Assembly: GCA_026014845.1 (NCBI GenBank)
Contig: JAOZHM010000042.1
Span: 1-5,777 of the forward strand
Direction of reading: 5' to 3'
Length of the DNA: 5,777 nucleotides
Origin: Candidatus Bathyarchaeota archaeon
GTDB taxonomy: Archaea > Thermoproteota > Bathyarchaeia > Bathyarchaeales > Bathycorpusculaceae
Part shown: piece after piece, positions 1 to 4,852 of the stretch
Numbering within the stretch: position 1 is the first letter of the stretch
How the letters are laid out: every line of letters starts with the position of its first letter
Made by a program: the position numbers and the translations under genes
The notes under the pieces: generated by a model
Databases searched by the model: none
What the model was told of the DNA's origin: nothing
Seen by the model: only the letters and a program-made list of their open reading frames with translations

Positions 1-401
1 CAATCCTTTACGTTTCGAACCATTTCCATGAACACGTCCTTGAGTGAGATTGGCACCTGCTCCATCGATATGGCTGTCAGTACACGAGTGGACTCTCTAC
101 TCCAATCCGCAACCATGTCTACCCTCTTCACAAGTTCCATCAAGTCAGCTCTGTCAATCGGTGAGAGTTCTCCCTTTGAAACGTCGTCCATAACTTTTCT
201 GCGTAATCCGTCTGCTTCCTTTTCACCGCTTGTCACTCTCTCAATACACCTTTGCTTTTCTTTTTCGTCTTTTCTAATGGATGCACCTATTGCCATTTCT
301 AAATCTGCAACTATTCCTGTTGTCAGAGCCAGGTGTCGCTGCACTGTTGCCAAGGCTTTTGTTTCTCTTCTTTTCTCAAACCACTTTATTAATTCACTCA
401 A
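1..401 (-). CDS. DUF47 / PhoU-like protein, N-terminal part (runs off the window)
   Basis: This gene runs off the left edge, and 133 residues are visible. The family is about 210-220 residues of all-alpha PhoU-like bundle. The visible part is helical and charged. The stretch at residues 59-108 (SGEKEADGLRRKV, then KGELSPIDRADLMELVKRVDMVADWS) matches the DUF47 core pattern of an E-x-EAD-x-(I/L)RR helix followed by a DRxDL...RVDxVADW helix. The start is TTG at 399-401: an in-frame TAG lies two codons upstream, and a GGGAGG ribosome binding site (411-416) sits 9 bases before it. The first 8 bases overlap the end of the ABC ATPase gene, so translation is probably coupled. DUF47 proteins usually accompany Pit phosphate transporters and are thought to regulate them. 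Here the partner is an ABC transporter, so a regulatory role towards that transporter is inferred. The family call is from motif recognition only. Confidence 0.8.
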   Translation of the reverse strand, partial: MSELIKWFEKRRETKALATVQRHLALTTGIVADLEMAIGASIRKDEKEKQRCIERVTSGEKEADGLRRKVMDDVSKGELSPIDRADLMELVKRVDMVADWSRESTRVLTAISMEQVPISLKDVFMEMVRNVKD

Positions 402-1500
402 CAGCTAATTCCTCCCTCAACCCTGCCTCTGGATACGCAAATACATGTGTCTTTTCAGGTGAAAAGCTTACTGTGACTTTTTCGCCCATCTTAAGCCACT
501 CTTCAACTAAAGATGGTCTAACAACCACAACTGAATCCTGGTTTCTAAGTCTAATTTCATATCTTATATTTGTTCCCTCAAATGTTATTCTTTCTACAAT
601 GCCTAAAACCGAGTTTTTAGTTTTCTTTATCCCCTTTTCAACAACAAAAGTTTCTGGTCTTATGGCTAAAACCGCCCTATCTCCCTTGTCCATATTTTTT
701 GGGGCTCCTGCTTGAACTTTTATCCCACCGCGAAGCTCTATAATTGCCCCTCTTCTGCTTAGGTTTGAAACGTAGCCTTCTAGAAAGTTTGATTCTCCGA
801 TGAAATGGGCTATAAAGACACTTTTCGGGGTCATATACAGCTCCTCTGGGGTTCCAACCTGCAAAACTTTTCCCTTTTTTATAACTGCGATTCTATCTGA
901 AATTGCCATGGCTTCAGCTTGGTCGTGTGTGACATGTATGGCTGTTAACTCCAAATCCTTCGTCATCCGTCTTATTTCATATCTCAATTCATTTCTCACC
1001 TTCGCATCTAACTGTCCTAACGGCTCGTCTAAAAGTAGTAATTTGGCACCTGCTGCCAACGCCCTTGCCACAGCTATTCTCTGCATCATTCCCCCGCTCA
1101 GCTCGTTTGGATAGGCGTCTAAACGTTCATGTAGCCTAACCATCTCAAGCACCTCGTGTCCTATTGTCTCGGCTTTTTTGATGTCGAAACCTTTCACTCT
1201 CGGGCCATAAGTTACGTTATCCCAAGCATTCATGTGTGGAAACAAAGCAAAAGTCTGGAAGACAAACCCGACATCCCTGTCTTCAGGCGGAACATCATTA
1301 ACAAGCCTATCTCCAATGTAAATTTCACCTTCATCTGGCTGAACTAACCCCGCAATAAGCCTTAATAAGGTTGTTTTTCCACAACCGCTTGGACCAAGCA
1401 AGGAGAAATATTCCTTATCATAAACATGGAGGTTTACACCGTCAACAGCGACTATTTTTCCAAACCTCTTTGCTACATTCACTAGACGGATATCAGGCAT
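394..1500 (-). CDS. ABC transporter ATP-binding protein (Fe3+/thiamine/anion importer type, TOBE C-terminus)
   Basis: This is the cytoplasmic motor of an ABC importer, hydrolysing ATP to drive the permease encoded just upstream. It is a complete 368-residue protein. The nucleotide-binding domain is at about residues 1-235: Walker A GPSGCGKTT (36-44), Q-loop Gln82 in FVFQTFALFPHM, signature LSGGMMQR (134-141), Walker B LLLLDEP (154-160), D-loop LD (164-165) and H-loop His192 in HVTHDQAEA. Residues 236-360 look like a TOBE/MOP-like regulatory domain, ending in VTVSFSPEKTHVFAY, as in the CysA/PotA/FbpC/ThiQ/WtpC group. The ATG start at 1500 is set by a strong AAGGAGG site 9 bases upstream. The signature has Met in place of the usual Gln at both positions after LSGG; LSGGM is known in other importers and should be functional. 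It overlaps the DUF47 gene by 8 bases and lies 71 bases after the permease. The substrate is not determinable from this subunit. Confidence 0.95.
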   Translation of the reverse strand: MPDIRLVNVAKRFGKIVAVDGVNLHVYDKEYFSLLGPSGCGKTTLLRLIAGLVQPDEGEIYIGDRLVNDVPPEDRDVGFVFQTFALFPHMNAWDNVTYGPRVKGFDIKKAETIGHEVLEMVRLHERLDAYPNELSGGMMQRIAVARALAAGAKLLLLDEPLGQLDAKVRNELRYEIRRMTKDLELTAIHVTHDQAEAMAISDRIAVIKKGKVLQVGTPEELYMTPKSVFIAHFIGESNFLEGYVSNLSRRGAIIELRGGIKVQAGAPKNMDKGDRAVLAIRPETFVVEKGIKKTKNSVLGIVERITFEGTNIRYEIRLRNQDSVVVVRPSLVEEWLKMGEKVTVSFSPEKTHVFAYPEAGLREELAVE

Positions 1501-1509
1501 CTATTTTTG

Positions 1510-1516
1510 CCTCCTT
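1510..1516 (-). promoter_or_regulatory. Strong ribosome binding site of the ABC ATPase
   Basis: AAGGAGG on the minus strand lies 9 bases before the ATPase ATG. It is a near-perfect complement of the archaeal 16S 3' end and fixes the start at 1500. Confidence 0.85.
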
Positions 1517-1558
1517 TGAGTCTGTACGGGCGTGAAATAGTGCATAAGATTTTAGCGG

Positions 1559-1566
1559 TATATTAA
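1559..1566 (-). promoter_or_regulatory. Possible internal TATA box before the ABC ATPase
   Basis: The minus strand reads TTAATATA here, just after the permease stop. A start of transcription about 25 bases on would leave a leader of about 35-40 bases before the ATPase ATG. This would allow separate expression of ATPase and DUF47, but the two could equally be cotranscribed with the permease. AT-rich octamers of this kind are common by chance, so the call is weak. Confidence 0.25.
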
Positions 1567-1571
1567 GCATG

Positions 1572-3218
1572 CTAGTATGTCTCCCTTCCTTTTACAACAA
1601 GCCTCAGAACCAACAAGATTATGAAAGAGAATAGTATAAGGAAACCGCAACCTAGCCCTAGAGTTGATGTTGGAACTTCATTCTTAACCCAGTTAACCAA
1701 TAATACTGGGGCAGTAACAAGGTTGCTTACAACTAAGGTGGCTCCAGTTTCACTCACACTTCTTGTAAACATCATGATTGCACCGGAAAGCATAGAATAC
1801 TTCGTAAGCGGAAAAATTATCGTTCTAAACACACCTAATGGTTTTGCCCCAAGCGTCCTTCCAGCTTCCTCCAGCTCCATACTTATTCTTTCTACGGCAG
1901 CTGACATTGACCTCACAAAGTAAGGATAAGTGATAGAAAGGTGCGCGAAAATGAGCAGCCAGATTTCAGGCATGAACGCAAAATTCTCCCAGAAGATGGC
2001 GAGGGAAGCCCCTAACGCAACTGAAGGGACAATTATTGGAATGTTGACAAGCACATCTAATACCGCCGAGGGGCCATTTCCAATTTTTCTTCGCGCTATT
2101 ATGATTGCCATAGGCAAACCGATAACAACGTTTAACAATGTAACAATAATTCCAACGAAATACGAGAGAGATATGCTTTGCCAATAATCTCCCCAAACAC
2201 CAACCCCACCTAAAGCTTCCGGCAGAACACCTGCAAAAATAGCTTCAAATGCTGGAACGGCCACGAAAAGAGACGGAACAAGCACTATAACCAAAAATAC
2301 TAAAAGCGTTATACCATTTCTAGAAGATGCAATTGTGGAACTGCTCAGTTTTCTTTCTGCCTTAGGCCAAACTTTTCTAACAGGCATTTTAAGCCTAGGT
2401 CCCAACAATCTTATTGTTACAAATACTAAGCTGGAGAGTACTATCAATATGGCGCTAACGAAGACAAGTGGGCCGGCTTCGCCAATATGCTTATTGATAA
2501 ATATTGGACCGTTGACAAACGCTCCTGCAACCATCATTGTTGCCCCTGTTTCTGAAAGCGACCTCGCGAAAGCCAAAGTGAAGGAGGCTATCAATGAGTG
2601 TTTTAGTATCGGGAACGTGACAGTTCTGGCTGCCGTAAGCGGCGCTGCACCTAAGGTTCTGGACGCTTGCTCATACTCCAATTTATAATCAAGCGATGCA
2701 CCAACCATCACCCTAACAACCACTGGAAATGAAAACGCGAAGTGAAGCAAAACTACGAGGAGCCAGCCGCGCGAAACGAAAGGAACGCCAAAAAGTGAAG
2801 ACAATCCTCCAAGGTCGCCCCAGAAAAGAAACAGTGAATACCCGAGTGTGGCCGTGGGCACGATGAAGGGAATATCTGAAAGGGTGTCTAAAACGCTTAG
2901 CCATTTCGAGTTTCCCCGCGTAATCATCCATGCCATTGGCACGCCAGCAACAACATCTATGAATGAAACGAAGAAAGCAACAGCAAAGGATGCAGCAATA
3001 GCGTTTAAGGCTTCCGACATGAGTTCGGGCTGATTTAATACATCTTCTATTGAGCCCCATTTGATGATTATGCCTAAAATTGGCGGAAACAAAATCAACG
3101 CGAAAAATATGATTATTGAAACTATGTAGATGGTGTTTTTTATGGCGGTCTTTGATGAAAGTTTGTCCAATGCTTTAGCGATTTTGGGTTTAAGCAAGTT
3201 TGTTCTTTCCGCCTGCAT
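1572..3218 (-). CDS. ABC transporter permease, two fused transmembrane domains
   Basis: This is the membrane channel of the importer, with both halves of the permease dimer on one 548-residue chain, as in the FbpB/SfuB and ThiP iron and thiamine permeases. Hydrophobic segments include about residues 30-52, 73-98, 112-134, 151-173, 210-240, 250-273, 304-325, 353-377, 391-411, 424-445, 473-500 and 526-542. The internal duplication is clear. DIPFIVPTATLG (115-126) matches NIPIIVPSVALG (392-403). Two ATPase-docking EAA loops are seen: EQASRTLGA to FP (183-203) and EEAGRTLGA to FP (450-470). SETGAT occurs at 222-227 and 489-494. The ATG at 3218 directly follows an in-frame TAA; its ribosome binding site is poor, and TTG at codon 8 is a less likely alternative. 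The stop is TAG. No binding-protein gene lies between it and alaX, so iron, thiamine, phosphonate or another anion all remain open. Confidence 0.93.
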   Translation of the reverse strand: MQAERTNLLKPKIAKALDKLSSKTAIKNTIYIVSIIIFFALILFPPILGIIIKWGSIEDVLNQPELMSEALNAIAASFAVAFFVSFIDVVAGVPMAWMITRGNSKWLSVLDTLSDIPFIVPTATLGYSLFLFWGDLGGLSSLFGVPFVSRGWLLVVLLHFAFSFPVVVRVMVGASLDYKLEYEQASRTLGAAPLTAARTVTFPILKHSLIASFTLAFARSLSETGATMMVAGAFVNGPIFINKHIGEAGPLVFVSAILIVLSSLVFVTIRLLGPRLKMPVRKVWPKAERKLSSSTIASSRNGITLLVFLVIVLVPSLFVAVPAFEAIFAGVLPEALGGVGVWGDYWQSISLSYFVGIIVTLLNVVIGLPMAIIIARRKIGNGPSAVLDVLVNIPIIVPSVALGASLAIFWENFAFMPEIWLLIFAHLSITYPYFVRSMSAAVERISMELEEAGRTLGAKPLGVFRTIIFPLTKYSMLSGAIMMFTRSVSETGATLVVSNLVTAPVLLVNWVKNEVPTSTLGLGCGFLILFSFIILLVLRLVVKGRETY

Positions 3219-3255
3219 TTAACTTCTGCAATCTCAATGTAGCTTTCTCTTTTTC

Positions 3256-3278
3256 ACTTATGTTTTTTGTTCATAAGT
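3256..3278. repeat. 7-bp perfect inverted repeat upstream of the permease
   Basis: ACTTATG (3256-3262) and CATAAGT (3272-3278) are perfect inverse complements around a 9-base T-rich centre. The element lies about 40-60 bases upstream of the permease start. It could be an operator for a dimeric regulator, or a small hairpin in the leader. On the minus strand no U-run follows it, so a terminator role for alaX transcripts is unlikely. Confidence 0.4.
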
Positions 3279-3294
3279 TTTCCGATAGAAGGTG

Positions 3295-3354
3295 TCAGTT
3301 CGCCCGTCGAGTCATATCACAGCCATAAGCTCTATTGACTCTCTGCTTCATCAT
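3295..3354 (-). ncRNA. Candidate C/D box guide sRNA, predicted to target 16S rRNA C1402
   Basis: On the minus strand a perfect C box, ATGATGA (3348-3354), is followed 49 bases later by a perfect D box, CTGA (3295-3298). That gives a 60-base unit, a normal size for archaeal C/D sRNAs, wholly within the gap between alaX and the permease. The bases at 3301-3309 read CGACGGGCG, complementary to CGCCCGUC plus one base of the conserved 16S decoding region. Counting five bases upstream of the D box puts the methylation site at C1402 (E. coli numbering), a position that is ribose-methylated in bacteria as m4Cm1402. Weak points: the two guide bases next to the D box would not pair, the internal boxes are degenerate (D' perhaps CTTA, C' perhaps GTGATAT), the flanking stem is poor, and the C box overlaps an 8-bp inverted repeat. 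No promoter of its own is evident; it could be processed from the alaX transcript. Confidence 0.4.
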
Positions 3355-3372
3355 CCTAGAGAAAATGAAGCA
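3344..3372. repeat. 8-bp inverted repeat just after the alaX stop
   Basis: TGCTTCAT (3344-3351) and ATGAAGCA (3365-3372) are perfect inverse complements with a 13-base loop. The element begins 9 bases after the alaX stop codon in the direction of alaX transcription. It may form an RNA hairpin at the 3' end of the alaX transcript. No U-run follows on the minus strand, so it is not a convincing terminator. It overlaps the candidate C box, so the two structures would compete. Confidence 0.4.
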
Positions 3373-3381
3373 TAACAAGAC

Positions 3382-4146
3382 TTAAGGCTTTTGCACTGTG
3401 GACTCTATTCTTTCAATGCCTTTACCCTTAGAACTTCTGGAAAGCAGTTTAACCTCGCGTATTTCACTGGTGCTCTTAACATGTGTTCCTCCGCACGCGC
3501 ACGCGTGCCAACCTTCAATTTCCACTATGCGAACTTCGCTAACTTGTGGCGGAAGCGTTTTCAAGGACTCGTGAAATTTTTTGACATATTCTTCTCCTTC
3601 ATTTCTCGGCATTAACCTAATTTTTACTGTTCTGTTTTCCTTAACAACGTTGTTTGCTATGCTTTCGATTTGTGGGAATAACTCACGGGTTGAGCCTTTA
3701 TGCGTGAAGTCAAGTCTTGTCTTTTCCAAGTCCATACCTGAACTTACGATTTCCACTGGTTTGTCTAGGGCTTGGCGTATTGCCTGTGACATCAAGTGGG
3801 CACTTGTGTGAACTCGCATAAGCCTGTAACGTCTATTCCAATCAATAACTCCTCTAACTTTGTCTCCTTCCCTTATTTCCCCAGAAACTTGATCAATAAA
3901 ATGGATTATTATTTCTCCATGTCTCTTTACCCTAACAACCCTAGCGTGCATACCGTCGTTTTCTATTAAACCTGTATCTCGCGGTTGACCACCGCCGCCG
4001 GGAAAGAATGCCGTCTCATCTAAAACCACGCCTGTTTCACCATTTTCCATTTTTAAAATCTTAATCACTCTTGTGTCAAACTCTTTCACGTAGGCATTTT
4101 CATAATAAAGTAGACGTGTTGGAGGCATTCCGCTTAATTCTGGCAT
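3382..4146 (-). CDS. alaX: Alanyl-tRNA editing protein, AlaX-M type
   Basis: This is a free-standing trans-editing enzyme that hydrolyses mischarged tRNA(Ala), typically Ser-tRNA(Ala), in the cytoplasm; it is related to the editing domain of alanyl-tRNA synthetase. It is complete at 254 residues, the size of the AlaX-M class. The N-terminal beta-barrel part carries the Gly-rich motif FFPGGGGQPRDTG (47-59). The metal site is intact: HTSAH (His113, His117) and CGGTH (Cys218, His222), preceded by further Cys/His in WHAC (213-216). The C-terminal SSKGKGIERIES (238-249) matches the family end. The ATG at 4146 has a GTGAT ribosome binding site (4153-4157) 6 bases upstream, which favours it over Met7. 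The stop is TAA. It is divergent from the nitroreductase and is followed by a 163-base gap, so it need not share an operon with the transporter. Confidence 0.95.
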   Translation of the reverse strand: MPELSGMPPTRLLYYENAYVKEFDTRVIKILKMENGETGVVLDETAFFPGGGGQPRDTGLIENDGMHARVVRVKRHGEIIIHFIDQVSGEIREGDKVRGVIDWNRRYRLMRVHTSAHLMSQAIRQALDKPVEIVSSGMDLEKTRLDFTHKGSTRELFPQIESIANNVVKENRTVKIRLMPRNEGEEYVKKFHESLKTLPPQVSEVRIVEIEGWHACACGGTHVKSTSEIREVKLLSRSSKGKGIERIESTVQKP

Positions 4147-4152
4147 TTCAAC

Positions 4153-4157
4153 ATCAC
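4153..4157 (-). promoter_or_regulatory. Ribosome binding site of alaX
   Basis: GTGAT on the minus strand, 6 bases before the ATG, complements the AUCAC of the archaeal 16S 3' end. It supports the start at 4146 rather than the in-frame Met six codons later. Confidence 0.6.
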
Positions 4158-4182
4158 GCTGGTTTTCTACATTGACTTAACA

Positions 4183-4191
4183 TGTTTAAAA
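4183..4191 (-). promoter_or_regulatory. Probable TATA box of alaX
   Basis: The minus strand has TTTTAAAC centred near 4187, about 40 bases before the alaX ATG. With the usual archaeal spacing of about 25 bases, transcription would start near 4162 and leave a short leader that still contains the GTGAT site. The call rests on position and AT-richness only. Confidence 0.4.
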
Positions 4192-4212
4192 CTATTTAAC
4201 TGAAATCTTGAG

Positions 4213-4221
4213 AGATATAAC
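4213..4221 (+). promoter_or_regulatory. Probable TATA box of the nitroreductase
   Basis: AGATATAAC lies about 47 bases before the ATG at 4264. Transcription starting about 25 bases on, near 4242, would leave a leader of some 20 bases containing GGGAG (4247-4251) as a possible ribosome binding site. The promoter appears intact even though the gene it serves is interrupted. Confidence 0.45.
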
Positions 4222-4263
4222 ATTACGTGTTAGAATCTAATAGGCTGGGAGTTGAGTTAAATT

Positions 4264-4785
4264 ATGGATGTTTTAGAGGCTGTTGAAGGTAGGAGAAGCA
4301 TGAGAGCCTTCAAAAATCGAGATGTTCCAGCGGAAATTGTGGAAAAGCTTATTGAGGCAGCGCGGTGGGCTCCTTCAGCTGGAAACATTCAACCATGAGA
4401 ATTCATTATTGTGCGAAAGCTAAGAATCAAAAGAAGACTTGTTGAAGCCGCTCTCGACCAAGTGTTTATTGAGGAAGCCCCTGTTGTAATCGTTGTTTGT
4501 GCAAATGAAGTACGTTCCTCACAAGGTTATGGTGTGCGAGGCGAAACTTTATACTGCATACAAGATACAGCCGCTGCAATACAAAACATTCATTTAACTG
4601 CTTACTCACTCGGGTTAGGCACATGTTGGGTTGGCGCATTCAGAGAGCAAGAAGCAAGAGAAATATTGAAGATTCCTCACGTCATAAGGCCAGTGGCCAT
4701 AATTCCTGTTGGTTATCCTGCTGAGGTTCCTACAGCACCGAGTAGAAGACCCATAAGTCAAATAGTTCATTATGAAACCTTTTAG
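4264..4785 (+). pseudogene. Nitroreductase family protein interrupted by one in-frame TGA
   Basis: Reading from ATG 4264 to TAG 4783-4785 gives 173 codons, a normal length for small FMN-dependent nitroreductases, which reduce nitro groups, quinones or flavins with NAD(P)H. All landmarks are in one frame: the FMN-phosphate motif RRSMR (10-14), WAPSAGNIQP (35-44), GLGTCWVGAF (117-126), PVAIIPVGYP (143-152) and the C-terminal RRPISQIVHYE. Codon 45 is TGA (4396-4398) where the family has Trp (PSAGNxQPWEF), so a single G-to-A change of TGG explains it. No frameshift or other lesion is seen. An in-frame TAA just upstream of the ATG fixes the start. A second open stretch begins at GTG 4411 but has no ribosome binding site and lacks the N-terminal FMN motif. 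The gene may be a fresh pseudogene, a read error or a readthrough gene. TGG codes Trp35 and Trp122 in the same gene. Confidence 0.85.
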
Positions 4786-4807
4786 ACTGACTCGTTAACA
4801 AATGAAA

Positions 4808-4829
4808 TTTTAATATCCTCACACTTATA
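4808..4829 (+). promoter_or_regulatory. Promoter region of the DNA ligase with two TATA-like boxes
   Basis: Two AT-rich boxes lie in the 67-base gap before the ligase: TTTTAATAT (4808-4816) and TTATA (4825-4829). The first would start transcription near 4837 and give a short leader with GAGG at 4841-4844, 8 bases before the TTG. The second is 26 bases from the start codon and would give a leaderless message. Which one is used cannot be decided from sequence. Confidence 0.35.
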
Positions 4830-4852
4830 CTTCTAATGAAGAGGCTTAATTA

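Noticed and set aside
28..715. Overlapping plus-strand open frames at 28-408 and 281-715
   Set aside because: They are antisense shadows of the DUF47 and ABC ATPase genes. They have low-complexity Ser/Phe/Leu composition, no family motifs and no ribosome binding sites.
1566..1573. AGCATGCT palindrome at the permease stop
   Set aside because: It is a single 8-base palindrome partly inside the coding end, with no second copy or flanking structure to suggest a function.
1621..2688. Plus-strand open frames opposite the permease (1621-1923, 1930-2187, 2335-2688)
   Set aside because: They are mirror readings of a hydrophobic minus-strand gene whose two EAA loops and repeated motifs prove the minus-strand frame.
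3301..3309. CGCCCGTCG on the plus strand as a fragment of a 16S rRNA gene
   Set aside because: Only nine bases match and the flanking bases do not continue the rRNA sequence (no ACACAC before it). An antisense guide is the better reading.
3344..3372. Inverted repeat after alaX as an intrinsic terminator
   Set aside because: No U-run follows on the alaX strand, and the stem is AT-mixed with a large loop. It is kept only as a repeat.
4395..4398. ATGA overlap at the nitroreductase stop, as a stop-start coupling signal
   Set aside because: The ATG at 4395 opens a frame that ends after about 17 codons at another TGA and matches nothing. The true continuation is in the original frame.
4396..4398. 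Genome-wide recoding of TGA to Trp
   Set aside because: Trp is encoded by TGG in this gene and in the permease, and TGA terminates the ATPase exactly at the DUF47 overlap.
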